Assembly: GCA_009877105.1 (NCBI GenBank)
Contig: WXFD01000024.1
Coordinates: forward strand, 1 to 64,000
DNA: 64,000 nucleotides
Direction of reading: 5' to 3'
Source of the DNA: Bacteroidales bacterium
GTDB lineage: Bacteria > Bacteroidota > Bacteroidia > Bacteroidales > VadinHA17
Shown: piece by piece, positions 29,493 to 39,036 of the stretch
How positions within the stretch are numbered: position 1 is the first letter of the stretch
Layout: each line of letters starts with the position of its first letter
Notes under the pieces: model-generated
Told to the model about the DNA's origin: nothing
What the model saw: the letters and a program-made list of their open reading frames with translations, nothing else
Databases searched by the model: none
Position numbers and translations under genes: made by a program

Positions 29493-29978
29493 TCACTCCA
29501 TTTCACGCTGAAGTGCAGCCATCCGTATTGCGGTTACTGCAGCTTCATCGCCCTTGTTGCCATGCTTTCCCCCCGACCTTTCTTCTGCCTGTTCCAGGTT
29601 CAGGGTTGTCAGGACGCCAAAAATAAAAGGTATGTTGTAATCAAGATTCAACTGTGTGATCCCGTGGGTTACACCCTGGCAGATGTATGTGAAATGAGGT
29701 GTTTCACCCTGTATGACACATCCGAGGCAGATGATTGCATCCAGATCCTCATATTCGGCAAGGAATTGAGCTCCCAGCGTAAGCTCAAAGCTTCCGGGTA
29801 CATGCTTTACGATTATATTGCTTTCGGAAGCCCCGTGCTTTTTTAATGTTTCCACTGCTCCCTTCAGCAACGAACCGGTAATCTGATGGTTCCAGTCCGA
29901 TACAACAATGCCAAACCTCATTTTTCCGGCATCGGGCACCGATCCGGGAGCATATTCGGAAAGGTTTGCCGTGGCCAT
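29493..29978 (-). CDS. ribH: 6,7-dimethyl-8-ribityllumazine synthase
   Basis: The 161-residue protein makes the riboflavin precursor from ribityl-aminouracil and dihydroxybutanone phosphate. [34 protein letters not shown] and the family loop [23 protein letters not shown] are all present, including the phosphate-binding GE-T and the active-site His of the THG region. Its start overlaps the upstream TPR gene stop as TAATG, so the two are translationally coupled. No other rib gene or FMN riboswitch is seen here. Confidence 0.96.
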   Translation of the reverse strand: MATANLSEYAPGSVPDAGKMRFGIVVSDWNHQITGSLLKGAVETLKKHGASESNIIVKHVPGSFELTLGAQFLAEYEDLDAIICLGCVIQGETPHFTYICQGVTHGITQLNLDYNIPFIFGVLTTLNLEQAEERSGGKHGNKGDEAAVTAIRMAALQREME

Positions 29979-30667
29979 TATTCAGAAAGTATTTTTACCC
30001 TTGCAATGTATTTGTCGATTGTTGTGCCTTCGGTACTTTCAGGATATTCATCCTTGATCCTCTGATATATCTGCAATGCTTTGGAATAATTGTTCTCCAT
30101 TTCGTAAAGTTCGGCAGCTTTCATCAGAAAAACGGGTGTATTGAAGGAATTATCAGCATATTCAGCAGCCTCAAGATACTTTGACAGGCCTTTTTTTGTA
30201 TCGCCCAGCTCAACATAGGCATCGCCGATGGCTCCAATGGCAAGCGACCCGATAACTTTATCCTTCTTTGAATATTTTCCCAGGTAATCGATTGCTTCCT
30301 CATAATGCCCGAGATGAAGAAAACAGATCCCGGCACAGTACCGTGCAAGATTCCCTGCCTTGGTGTACTTGTAATCATTGGCAATATCGATGAATCCAAG
30401 ATAGTTGCCATCTCCGTTCAGTGCAAGATTCAAAGAATCCGATTCCAGATATCTCTGGGCCTGGTACATTTGTACCTGTGCCTCGTCATTCCGGTTGTTG
30501 AGATAGAGTTTTCCAAGCCAGATCAATCCCACCAGCAGGACAATCACACCCAGACCTGCCAGCAATGCCTTGTAATTACTTTCAAGAAATTGTTCGGTCT
30601 TGGTCAATGTCTCCTCAACATTCTTCAGGCCCTGCGGATTTTCGCCTTTTTTCTTGCCTTTTGCCAT
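29978..30667 (-). CDS. Membrane-anchored TPR protein, YfgM-like
   Basis: The 229-residue product begins with a charged cytoplasmic tail, one membrane segment at about residues 33-55 ([18 protein letters not shown]), and then periplasmic tetratricopeptide helices (for example [29 protein letters not shown] pairs and [11 protein letters not shown]). This matches the YfgM/ancillary-Sec-translocon layout: a single-pass anchor with TPRs that hold secreted clients. It is upstream of ribH and shares the TAATG junction. The chaperone role is inferred from family; another TPR scaffold is possible. Confidence 0.78.
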   Translation of the reverse strand: MAKGKKKGENPQGLKNVEETLTKTEQFLESNYKALLAGLGVIVLLVGLIWLGKLYLNNRNDEAQVQMYQAQRYLESDSLNLALNGDGNYLGFIDIANDYKYTKAGNLARYCAGICFLHLGHYEEAIDYLGKYSKKDKVIGSLAIGAIGDAYVELGDTKKGLSKYLEAAEYADNSFNTPVFLMKAAELYEMENNYSKALQIYQRIKDEYPESTEGTTIDKYIARVKILSE

Positions 30668-30705
30668 AACAGTTTATCCTTAAAACACTTAAAATTTTAA
30701 CTCCG

Positions 30706-30713
30706 CAAAAGTA
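30706..30713 (-). promoter_or_regulatory. Candidate -7 box for the TPR-ribH operon
   Basis: The minus strand reads TACTTTTG, an exact TAnnTTTG match, 38 bases before the start codon of the TPR gene. No clear -33 TTG was found. Confidence 0.45.
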
Positions 30714-31050
30714 GTTCTTTTAAAATTATTATGAAAAAATTAATTAAAAATTCAATGAGATAGGGATTCGATAATAATATATTGAATATCAAATATATGA
30801 ATCGGATCTGCCCGAGAAATGATTTCAGCAGGTTTCATGCCGGAATAGATAATGAACCCGGAATACATAAAATCAATCTGGAAAAGTACACGCAGGCAGC
30901 CACTGATAATTGGCTGACCAATCACTGGAGGCAGCATTAGGCCTGATTCCACTGTTCCGAAAATATTCCTGCTGATTTGCGCATATTTATATTTTCCGTC
31001 GCCGCGGCTAAAATGGTCAGCCGGATGTACCGGCCAGGCCATCTTTAGGT

Positions 31051-31058
31051 TATATTTG
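31051..31058 (+). promoter_or_regulatory. Candidate -7 box for recF
   Basis: TATATTTG matches TAnnTTTG exactly, 116 bases before the recF ATG. AAGGAAGG at about 31156-31163 is a possible ribosome site. No -33 TTG at the expected spacing. Confidence 0.4.
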
Positions 31059-31174
31059 CAATCTGATACAGTTATGTTTTTGAATCAGGGAAGCAAATAA
31101 AACAATCGGCTTATTGCCTCACGAAACATGATTGTGGCTCTGAATATTTTAATTCAAAGGAAGGAACGGTATTT

Positions 31175-32320
31175 ATGTATATTAAAAGGCTGACCCTTAC
31201 CAATTTCAAGAATTATGCCCAGGCGGATCTCGAGTTCTCCCCGAGGATCAATTGTTTTGTCGGCAACAATGGTGTCGGCAAGACGAATATCCTCGATGCC
31301 ATACATTATCTTTCCCTTACAAAAAGTTTTTTCAACAATATCGACAGCGTAAGCATCAGGCATGGTGACGATTTCTTTCTTCTTCAGGGAATTTTCAGAA
31401 GGGGCGGGGATGAGGACAATATCGTCTGTTCCTTTCACAGGCAGAAACAAAAGGTTTTAAGGCGGAACAGCAGGGAATATCAGCGGTTATCTGATCATGT
31501 AGGCCGATATCCGGTCGTAATGATCTCACCCGCTGATAGTTCACTGATCAATGAAGGGAGTGAGGAACGGAGGAAGTTCATGAACAAGATAATAAGCCAG
31601 TACAATCCGGGTTACCTTGACTCCGTTCTCAACTATAACAAGGCACTTCAGCAGAGGAACAAACTTCTCAGGGATTTCGCGGGAAGATCAGATTTCGATA
31701 CCGAGATGCTTGATGTGTGGGACGTACAGCTGATGAAATACGGGGAGCATATTTTTGGAGAGAGAAAGCTTCTTATGGAAGAACTTGGCCCTGTTTTCCA
31801 GGAGTATTATTCCATGATCTCAGGAAATAAGGAAAGAGTACGGCTGATTTACAATTCGCACCTCATTAAGGGTGATTTTGGGGAGACCCTGAAGCTTGCG
31901 CTGAAGAAGGATTTGTTGCTTGAATATACGACAACGGGGATCCATAAGGATGAGCTTGTATTTGAAATGAATGGTTATCCCGTTCGCACCCTTGGCTCAC
32001 AGGGTCAGCAGAAATCATTCCTGACGGCCCTTAAACTGGCAAAGTTTGATTATATTAAAAGAAAAGCAGGATTTGCCCCGATCCTTTTGCTTGATGATAT
32101 TTTCGACAAATTCGATGCCGGCCGGGTGACCAGTATAATAAAACTGGTCGGCAATCACAGATTCGGACAGATCTTTATCACGGACACACATCAGGACAGG
32201 CTCGAGGTTATTCTGAATGAGACCGGGATAGAATACAGGCTTTTCAGGATCGGCGAATCGGGAATAGGAGAGATACTGCAGAATGGTGAAAACGGAAATA
32301 TGACTGATGAGGCGGAGTAA
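31175..32320 (+). CDS. recF: DNA replication and repair protein RecF
   Basis: The 381-residue ABC-type ATPase loads RecA at ssDNA gaps with RecO and RecR. It begins MYIKRLTLTNFKNY, has Walker A GNNGVGKT at residues 30-37, a GSQGQQKSF signature loop and the LLLDDIFDKFD Walker B, all typical of RecF and distinct from SbcC or RecN. It is in the usual bacterial position beside replication genes, though dnaA is 22 kb away here. Its last 14 bases overlap the start of the DciA-like gene, so the two are translated together. Confidence 0.95.
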   Translation: MYIKRLTLTNFKNYAQADLEFSPRINCFVGNNGVGKTNILDAIHYLSLTKSFFNNIDSVSIRHGDDFFLLQGIFRRGGDEDNIVCSFHRQKQKVLRRNSREYQRLSDHVGRYPVVMISPADSSLINEGSEERRKFMNKIISQYNPGYLDSVLNYNKALQQRNKLLRDFAGRSDFDTEMLDVWDVQLMKYGEHIFGERKLLMEELGPVFQEYYSMISGNKERVRLIYNSHLIKGDFGETLKLALKKDLLLEYTTTGIHKDELVFEMNGYPVRTLGSQGQQKSFLTALKLAKFDYIKRKAGFAPILLLDDIFDKFDAGRVTSIIKLVGNHRFGQIFITDTHQDRLEVILNETGIEYRLFRIGESGIGEILQNGENGNMTDEAE

Positions 32321-32597
32321 AACGATATCGCTGGCCGATGCCATGAAGGATTATCTGCGTGAAATGAAACTGGAGGACAAGCTGCGTGAGATCAGTCTTG
32401 TCAATTCCTGGGAGGAGGTAGTTGGAAGGGCCATATCGTCAAGAACATTAAAAATATACATTAAGGATGGCGTTTTGTATGTACATCTCAGCTCGTCGGT
32501 TGCCAGAAATGAACTTATGATGCTGAGGGAGGAACTGATGGACAAGCTGAATCAGAAAGCCGGATCAGAAGTTATCACCCGGATTGTATTCAGGTGA
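32307..32597 (+). CDS. DUF721/DciA-like protein, probable replicative helicase loader
   Basis: The 96-residue protein is a short DUF721 domain: SLADAMKDYLREMKLEDKLREISLVNSWEEVVG followed by AISSRTLKIYIKDGVLYVHLSSSVARNELMMLREEL. DUF721 proteins are the DciA family, which opens or loads the replicative helicase DnaB in bacteria that lack phage-derived DnaC, including most Bacteroidota. The gene overlaps recF by 14 bases, which fits a replication-repair unit. The protein lacks the long C-terminal region seen in some DciA. Function assigned by family. Confidence 0.8.
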   Translation: MRRSKTISLADAMKDYLREMKLEDKLREISLVNSWEEVVGRAISSRTLKIYIKDGVLYVHLSSSVARNELMMLREELMDKLNQKAGSEVITRIVFR

Positions 32598-32617
32598 GGG
32601 TAAACGATAATTATCCT

Positions 32618-34189
32618 TCACTTTGTTTTTTTGACTTCCGGTTCCAGGTAAAGTCCCTTTCTTGAAAGCAGGTGGTCGAGATTTGCAAGCCCGTATACTA
32701 CTACCGCCATAACCACCGAAGTGTGTTCCTGGTATTCTGCAATACTCTTGTCATAAGTATCTTTTTCAGTGTGCCATATTTCCATGTAGCTGAAATCGTA
32801 ACCCTTGGTATCGGGGGTGTCGAACGACAGTGTCGGGACCCCGTTCATGGCAAAATAGGCATGATCGGAGCTGCCGGCAGTTGCCGGTCTCGGCCGGGGA
32901 GGATTGGTGTTTTTGGTGAGGGTGAAAGGGAAATCAGGATTGATCCTGTTCAATGGCCTGCACACTTTTTCGAAATCCTCATACATGGCTTCGGGGACTT
33001 CCAGGCCTGATGCCACTGTCGGACCGCCGTCGCGGTTGAAATAGTTTGATATTTTCGGAAGTTTGTCCTTGTTTGACTCCACCCAGTGTTTTGACCCGAG
33101 AAGCCCGAACTCCTCTCCAGCCCACAGGCATGCAAGTATAGTTCTTTTGGGTTTGCCCCCGGCTGCCATTATCAGCCTGGCGGCCTCCATGACCGGAGTT
33201 GCACCCGACCCGTCATCAACTCCGCCCGTTGCAACGTCAAAAGCATCCAGGTGGCCTCCCATCATAACATATTCATCGGGATAACGCGTGCCCCTGATGA
33301 TCCCGATCACATTATGGAACCTGACCGGGCCAGGTTTAAAATGATTGCGGATGTCGAACTCAAGGAGGAAGTAGCGTCGTTCCCCGGCCATTTTTTCGAT
33401 GATGGCATATTGCTGCTCATCAAGCTTTATGTCACAAACTGTCGGCAGGTTGTCAAAGGTCATTTTATTCAGGTTTTTCCTGTCGTAGAGAGCCCTTATC
33501 GGAACAGCCGACGACTGGATTATGCCGAGTATCCCTGCTTCGCGCATCTCGCGGTAGAAAAGAGCGGGTTCTTCCTTAAGCTGATGTAGTTCCCTGGCTG
33601 GCTTTCCGCGATTCGCAAAATTCCAGAACATGATTTCACGGTTAATCTTTCCGATGGAGTCATTGTATGCTATTATCCCTGCCCGGACAGAATCTGCTTT
33701 TGCGGAATAGTCCACGGGCCAGCCGTCGTTTTTGCCGCCTATCAGTACCCAGGCCCCTTTGAGGGCGCCCTTCATCCTTTCAAATTCTTCACGGTTCCTG
33801 GGCTCGATAAGTACATGCCCCCGCTGAACTCCTTTTGTTCCGGAGGTATATGATGGCGTGGCAAAATGAAGTGTCATGCCGTTCTCCGCAAGCAGCCTTC
33901 CGAACCAGGGCCCCCGATTAAAGCCTACAGGAACACTTCCAGCTTCATCCAGAATCACTTCCATACCCCACTTCTTAAATTCCGAAGCACACCAAAGGGC
34001 TGCGTTTTCATAGGCATCGGAGCCGACTAGCCTGCCTCCGAACCGGTTTGTTATAATATCAAGGTGATGCATGGTCCGGTTATCTGTTCTGCCCAGTTCA
34101 ATGATCCTGTCGATTTCCTTTGATTGCTGTGAATTTACATTCAAGGCAATCACTGTGGTGACCCATATGAAAAAAAGTTTCTTAATCAT
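32618..34189 (-). CDS. Secreted M28-family metallopeptidase (carboxypeptidase Q-like)
   Basis: ATG at 34189 is preferred because MIKKLFFIWVTTVIALNVNSQ is a clean signal peptide; an in-frame start at 34219 adds ten residues. The 523-residue enzyme has a protease-associated insert and the M28 zinc site: GGHLDAFD (His, Asp), GVDDGSGATP, AGEEFGLLGS (catalytic Glu-Glu) and GSSDHAYFAMNG (His). This family trims dipeptides or amino acids in the periplasm. It is transcribed alone, toward dciA. Substrate unknown. Confidence 0.88.
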   Translation of the reverse strand: MIKKLFFIWVTTVIALNVNSQQSKEIDRIIELGRTDNRTMHHLDIITNRFGGRLVGSDAYENAALWCASEFKKWGMEVILDEAGSVPVGFNRGPWFGRLLAENGMTLHFATPSYTSGTKGVQRGHVLIEPRNREEFERMKGALKGAWVLIGGKNDGWPVDYSAKADSVRAGIIAYNDSIGKINREIMFWNFANRGKPARELHQLKEEPALFYREMREAGILGIIQSSAVPIRALYDRKNLNKMTFDNLPTVCDIKLDEQQYAIIEKMAGERRYFLLEFDIRNHFKPGPVRFHNVIGIIRGTRYPDEYVMMGGHLDAFDVATGGVDDGSGATPVMEAARLIMAAGGKPKRTILACLWAGEEFGLLGSKHWVESNKDKLPKISNYFNRDGGPTVASGLEVPEAMYEDFEKVCRPLNRINPDFPFTLTKNTNPPRPRPATAGSSDHAYFAMNGVPTLSFDTPDTKGYDFSYMEIWHTEKDTYDKSIAEYQEHTSVVMAVVVYGLANLDHLLSRKGLYLEPEVKKTK

Positions 34190-34636
34190 TCTGCCGTGTT
34201 TTTTAAATGCAAGCCACAATTCTACTAATTATATTTAAAAAATATATCACCTCCGTTTATCAAAAGATAAAATAGAAGCAAAAATATCAACGCTTTTGCC
34301 CTATTGACATCCGGGGTTGGGAATTAAACAATTGTTTCAATGTTTCTTTGTAAAAGATCATATTGAGCTGTTTAAATGACAATAATAAACCATATTAAAT
34401 CAGCCTGTTACGACTTATTCCTCCTGTGCATTCCCTCTGTGCGGCAAGGGAAATGAATATTGGGACTGAAAGCTCCGGTCAATTTCGTTTATGTACGACA
34501 AAAACTGCGGATACCCGGCAATCACATGTCTACAAATGGAATAAAACGAAGATTTACAGGGGGGTCCCGGATCAATCACAATGGTGACAATGCTGAGGAA
34601 TAGCTGCCAATAACCTGAGCTGATGAATTATTGTTT
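34190..34636. other. Non-coding stretch upstream of the M28 peptidase
   Basis: No gene is supported. A -7 box for the peptidase (minus strand TATTTTTG) lies at 34279-34286. The rest is A/T-rich with no obvious terminator, tRNA or repeat. Confidence 0.45.
34279..34286 (-). promoter_or_regulatory. Candidate -7 box for the M28 peptidase
   Basis: The minus strand reads TATTTTTG, an exact TAnnTTTG match about 90 bases before the preferred start codon. No -33 TTG at the expected distance. Confidence 0.35.
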
Positions 34637-35098
34637 TCAGATATAGGCAATGCAATCCATCTGGATCAGGTGGTCTGCGGGAGGCAGACCGTTGGGGACT
34701 GCTACGGTTGTCCTGGCCGGGGGATTCTTTCCGAACCGTCCCTTGTATACTTCATTCATCCCGTTATAGTCATCCATGGTTTCCAGGAATACGGTTACCT
34801 TAAGCACCTTCTCCATCGAAGAGCCCGCCTTGATGAGTTCGCCTTCAATCATTTTGAGGACATTGTCGGTGTGTACCTTTATGTCACCTTCAAGCCGTTT
34901 TCCATGACCTGAAACAAATACAAGATTACCGTACCTGGTAAAAGGTGAAAACAAAGGCTGATCCTGGAAATTTACCGCTTCCGCAGTTACCTTTTCCATG
35001 CCTTCCCCTGATCCTGCCCTTGCTGTCAGGCTTGCTCCGGATGCACCTATAAATGCAGCGAATAATTTTTTGAGTACTGATCTTCTTTCTGTTTTCAT
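34637..35098 (-). CDS. RidA-family protein with a Tat-like signal peptide
   Basis: The 153-residue protein ends in a RidA (YjgF/UK114) domain of about 115 residues: LVFVSGHGKR, KVTVFLETMDDYNGMNEVYKGRF and PARTTVAV, where the Arg is the catalytic residue that hydrolyses reactive imines such as 2-aminoacrylate. Normal RidA is cytoplasmic and about 125 residues; this one has a 30-residue leader with ERRSVLKKLFAAFIGASGASLTARA, which looks like a twin-arginine signal. An exported RidA is unusual. Alternatively the leader is a membrane anchor. No operon partner; lies between two long non-coding stretches. Confidence 0.82.
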   Translation of the reverse strand: MKTERRSVLKKLFAAFIGASGASLTARAGSGEGMEKVTAEAVNFQDQPLFSPFTRYGNLVFVSGHGKRLEGDIKVHTDNVLKMIEGELIKAGSSMEKVLKVTVFLETMDDYNGMNEVYKGRFGKNPPARTTVAVPNGLPPADHLIQMDCIAYI

Positions 35099-35678
35099 AC
35101 TGTAGGTTTATTTGAAATCACTGTGTCAGGTCAAATTATGATTGCTCCCGCAAAGCTAAAATATGGGAATAAAACCATTTCTGCAAACAACTCACTCCTA
35201 CGAAGTTTGGTTTATAAGATTCTCACCGGGAATTTCGCATCTTCAGGCAACTTACAGAAATTTACCATGTTAAACCGCCTTAAAGGCATATAACCGGGAT
35301 TATTATTTAAATTATTTTCCCATACATACGTTGTTATTCTCCGGATCACATTGGAGTGATGATGTTACCGTCAGAATTTTAATCCTCATGCACTTAAAGA
35401 TAAGCCGAATATTATTGATCTGAATTCAGCAAGTTATTCAGGCCGGGGAAAAGAACCTTTCAGACCGTGTGATTACGACAGGGCTGTTGGAATTAATGTG
35501 TCATGATGTCAGTAATAATGAGTAAATTTCCAGGCAATATCAGAATGACACGTTTATGCTGTATTGGGGACAGGTTATTCTGAGTGTCATGTCAGGTTGC
35601 ATATGGTTGCACTTGTTTGCATCATTTCAGCAAATCCGGCATAAAGTTATTTCTTGTGGAAAGTTATAAATATCAGGT
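35099..35678. other. Long divergent intergenic region with repeated GTGTCAT elements
   Basis: The 580 bases contain no supported gene. A -7 box for ridA lies at 35151-35158. GTGTCAT or its complement occurs at 35498-35504, 35545-35551 (reverse) and 35584-35590, the outer two extended as GTGTCATGATGTCAG and GTGTCATGTCAG, just upstream of the AGE-family gene. This may be an operator. Confidence 0.45.
35151..35158 (-). promoter_or_regulatory. Candidate -7 box for the exported RidA gene
   Basis: The minus strand reads TAGCTTTG, an exact TAnnTTTG match 52 bases before the start codon. A TTG further upstream is too far (25 bases) for a good -33. Confidence 0.4.
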
Positions 35679-37031
35679 ATGAAAACGACTGATTATTCGA
35701 GGCGTGAATTTTTAGCCAAAAGCTCATTAGGCGGGCTCGGCTTGCTGACCGCTGCAAACACATCCGGCTGCAGGCGCGACTTTGAAAGATCCTCCATGAC
35801 CGTAGGCCAACGGGCAAAGATAGACACTCTGGGAGGAATGACTCTCGAACAGCTGCGGGATCAGTACAGGGCCGAACTGTTTGACAATTTTATTCCCAAC
35901 ATGGACCGGTACGCGATTGATCATGAATACGGAGGAGTAATGTGTTCGATGGATATCCGCACGGGCGAACTGGAAAACATGAATAAAACCGCATGGTACG
36001 TTGGCAGGGGATTGTGGGTATATTCATACATGTACAATAATCTTGAAAAGAATGCCCGCTTCCTGGAGATTGCAGCCAGATCAAAGGATCTGCTCCTGAA
36101 AATTCAACCCGCTGACGGCAGTTTCTGGACCGAAAGTTTTACCCGTGAAGGTGTGCCTCTTTCCGGGCCGGGGGACATATATGGCAGTTTGTTTGTTGCG
36201 GAAGGCCTGTCGGAATATGCTGAGGCATCGGGGGAGAAACAATACAGGATCATGGCAAAGAAGATCATTTTTGATTGTGTCAGGCGTTACGATCAGCCTG
36301 ACTATTCCTACAGTATAGGCAGTTACCTGAAAAATTCACCTGCAATTCAGGGACCGAGAATATTGGGTCATTGGATGATCCTTCTGAGCCTGTCTACACA
36401 GATGCTCATGCATGAGCCTGATGAAGATCTTGAAAATCTTGCTGCACGATGCGTCGATGCAATCCTGAATCATCATGTCAACAAGGAATATGGACTTACG
36501 AACGAGGTTCTGAACCATGATTTCAGCCTGCCGGATAACGCATATGCACAACATTCAATTACCGGGCATGGTCTGGAAACCCTTGCCTTTGTCATGTTCG
36601 AGGCAGGCCGTCGCAGGGACGGGAAACTGTTTCGGTCTGCGGAAAAAGTTTTCAGGAAAATTGTAGATGTCTGCACCGATCACGTCTATGGCGGATATTT
36701 CCATACCTTGCAGCAGGTGGATAACAACATCTGGAGCACGGAAAAATCACTCTGGTGCCAGCAGGAAGTCATCAACGGTACTCTGTTTATGATTGAACAC
36801 ACCGGTGATGAATGGGCAATCGGACATTTTGAAAGGACAAATCCATATATTTTTGATAAATATTATAATCCGGCCCATAAATTCTGGCATTTCGGCGGTG
36901 ACCGGAAGATGGCATATCGCAATGTGACCCTTATGGAACACTACCATCATGCCCGGCAGTTTATCCGCGGTCTGCTTACATTTGAACGTCTCATTGAAAG
37001 GGGAGGCAGGATATCAGGTTTGTTTGCCTGA
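35679..37031 (+). CDS. Tat-exported N-acylglucosamine 2-epimerase (AGE) family lipoprotein
   Basis: The 450-residue protein begins with a twin-arginine lipoprotein signal: SRREFLAKSS at residues 6-15 and a hydrophobic stretch ending TSGC. The body is an alpha6/alpha6 barrel of the AGE type: WYVGRGLWVYSYMYNN, GDIYGSLFVAEGLSEYA, HSITGHGLETLAFVMFEAGRR, VYGGYFHT and MEHYHHARQF carry the His and Arg residues of the epimerase site. AGE proteins epimerise or isomerise sugars (GlcNAc/ManNAc, mannose, cellobiose) and are usually cytoplasmic, so the export signal is notable. Substrate unknown; no sugar transporter is adjacent. Confidence 0.8.
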   Translation: MKTTDYSRREFLAKSSLGGLGLLTAANTSGCRRDFERSSMTVGQRAKIDTLGGMTLEQLRDQYRAELFDNFIPNMDRYAIDHEYGGVMCSMDIRTGELENMNKTAWYVGRGLWVYSYMYNNLEKNARFLEIAARSKDLLLKIQPADGSFWTESFTREGVPLSGPGDIYGSLFVAEGLSEYAEASGEKQYRIMAKKIIFDCVRRYDQPDYSYSIGSYLKNSPAIQGPRILGHWMILLSLSTQMLMHEPDEDLENLAARCVDAILNHHVNKEYGLTNEVLNHDFSLPDNAYAQHSITGHGLETLAFVMFEAGRRRDGKLFRSAEKVFRKIVDVCTDHVYGGYFHTLQQVDNNIWSTEKSLWCQQEVINGTLFMIEHTGDEWAIGHFERTNPYIFDKYYNPAHKFWHFGGDRKMAYRNVTLMEHYHHARQFIRGLLTFERLIERGGRISGLFA

Positions 37032-37276
37032 GAATTACCCTTTGGTGGGTCTGTGTCAGCAGCCTGGAAGGCCATGTTTTTTCGTGTGCTTAATGATTCC
37101 GGAAGGATAGGTATGACAGAGGATTGAAACAAGGGTTCCTTCCTGATCAACCTAAAAAATGACAATCGTCTGCATCCATAATTCGGTATGATGCATGATC
37201 ATCCGATAAATCAGTTATTTTTAAGCCCTGAACCATAATTTTGATTTACTGGATGAATTTAATCACTGCTGAAAAG

Positions 37277-38932
37277 ATGAAGAAATACCTTGTTATCTTT
37301 TTTCTGATCTCAGCCTTATCAGGCTGCAAGACCTGGAACAGGAGCTTTAAGGCCGCCTTGCAGACCATCACTGCCGATGACATGAAGAAACACATTTCGG
37401 TACTTGCCTCGGATGAATTCCTTGGCAGGGCCCCGTCCACCGAGGGCGAAACAAAGACTATCAGTTACCTGGCCGAACAATTCAGGCAGATCGGACTTCA
37501 GCCTGCTGCCAGGGGCAGCTACTTCCAGGAAGTTCCCCTGGTCAAGCTAACGGCTGACCATGACATGAAACTCGTCATAACAGGGGGGAAGAATATGGTC
37601 AGACTGAAATACAGCGACGATTTTATCGGGAACACCCCGCAGAGGAAGGATCATATCAGGATTGACAATTCTGACATGATTTTTGTCGGATACGGGATTA
37701 ATTCCACGGAGTATGGATGGAACGATTATGAAGGCCTTGATGTGAAAGGAAAAACGGTGGTATTGCTTATTAATGATCCGGGATATGTCACTTCCGACAG
37801 CAGTCTTTTCAACGGCAGGGCGATGACATATTATGGACGCTGGACATATAAATACGAGGAAGCTGCGCGGCAGGGAGCCGAAGCAGTAATTATCATCCAC
37901 GAAACAGGTGCCGCCGCTTACCCCTGGGGTGTGGTTCAGAACAGCTGGAGTGGCCCTGAATTCTGCCTCGAAGATGATGAATTGGCTTCATCCGGCCTGC
38001 AGTTCAAAGGCTGGATCACAAATGAATCGGCAAGGAAAATATTCGGATCTGCCGGCCTTGATTTTGACCGTTTGACAAAATCCGCATCCACCAGGGGCTT
38101 CAAGCCTGTTGATATGAAACTGAAACTATCCCTGGAGCTGAGAAACAGGACTGAATATACCCGGTCAAACAATGTCGCTGCCGTCTGGCCGGGCAGCAGG
38201 AGGCCGGATGAATACATCATCTACACTGCTCACTGGGATCATTTTGGTGTAAACAACGCTTTTAAGGGCGATTCCATACTGAACGGTGCGGTTGACAACG
38301 CAACCGGAACAGCATCTCTGCTGGTGATGGCAAAGGCATTCACATTGCTTCACCCGGTGCAGGACCGGTCAGTTCTGTTCCTCTCGGTTACCTGCGAGGA
38401 ACAGGGATTGCTCGGAAGTGATTACTATGCAAGAAACCCGCTTTTCCCTCCTGGGAAAACGATCGGGGTGATAAACATTGACGGCCTGAACATCTTTGGA
38501 AGGACGAAGGACATGAATATTACCGGTTACGGCTTCAGTGGACTGGACGATTATGCAATTGCAGTCCTGGGAAAATATGGCCGTTATGCTACTCCTGATC
38601 CCACCCCTGAGAAAGGCAGTTATTTCCGATCCGATCATTTTAGTTTTGCAAAGGTGGGAATTCCTTCATTGAACCTTTCGTCGGGGGTCGACAATGTTGA
38701 GCATGGCAGGGAATGGGGACTGGCCCAGAACGAAAAATGGACCATGGATAATTATCACAAGCCTTCTGATAATTACGAGCCAGACAAATGGGATTTCAGC
38801 GGGATGATTGAAGATACACGTGTATATTTTGAGATTGGCTATGATCTCAGCAACACTGATGACTTCCCGGAGTGGAAGCCGGGAATCCCGTACAAGTCAC
38901 TCAGGGATATGATGATGCAGAAGCAGAACTGA
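37277..38932 (+). CDS. M28-family metallopeptidase lipoprotein
   Basis: ATG 37277 is preferred over 37241 because it begins MKKYLVIFFLISALSGCKTW, a lipoprotein signal with lipobox LSGC. The 551-residue enzyme has a protease-associated domain insert (about residues 110-250) and the M28 two-zinc site: YTAHWDHFGV, NGAVDNATGTA, CEEQGLLGSDYY, NIDGLNIFG and SDHFSFAKVGIP supply His, Asp, Glu-Glu, Asp and His. It should release amino acids from peptides at the inner face of the envelope. It is a paralogue of the peptidase at 32.6-34.2 kb, on the other strand. Confidence 0.88.
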   Translation: MKKYLVIFFLISALSGCKTWNRSFKAALQTITADDMKKHISVLASDEFLGRAPSTEGETKTISYLAEQFRQIGLQPAARGSYFQEVPLVKLTADHDMKLVITGGKNMVRLKYSDDFIGNTPQRKDHIRIDNSDMIFVGYGINSTEYGWNDYEGLDVKGKTVVLLINDPGYVTSDSSLFNGRAMTYYGRWTYKYEEAARQGAEAVIIIHETGAAAYPWGVVQNSWSGPEFCLEDDELASSGLQFKGWITNESARKIFGSAGLDFDRLTKSASTRGFKPVDMKLKLSLELRNRTEYTRSNNVAAVWPGSRRPDEYIIYTAHWDHFGVNNAFKGDSILNGAVDNATGTASLLVMAKAFTLLHPVQDRSVLFLSVTCEEQGLLGSDYYARNPLFPPGKTIGVINIDGLNIFGRTKDMNITGYGFSGLDDYAIAVLGKYGRYATPDPTPEKGSYFRSDHFSFAKVGIPSLNLSSGVDNVEHGREWGLAQNEKWTMDNYHKPSDNYEPDKWDFSGMIEDTRVYFEIGYDLSNTDDFPEWKPGIPYKSLRDMMMQKQN

Positions 38933-39036
38933 TGCATATGAGAATACAGGGCCGGTAATCAGGGTATTCCGGTAATTAAATCCCTTTCTTTCCGTAGATT
39001 CTTGTTTGTTAACGTGAAAAAGATGTTCTATAGTTA

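Larger units (their letters stand above)
30668..31174. other. Divergent intergenic region between the TPR gene and recF
   Basis: About 500 bases carry outward promoter-like boxes for both flanks (30706-30713 and 31051-31058). A 96-codon frame on the minus strand (30752-31042) has no signal peptide, motif or ribosome site and is not called. No RNA fold was recognised by eye. Confidence 0.5.

Noticed and set aside
30752..31042. A 96-codon minus-strand open frame in the recF upstream region
   Set aside because: No ribosome site, signal, motif or recognisable family; it starts inside A/T-rich intergenic DNA and is most likely chance.
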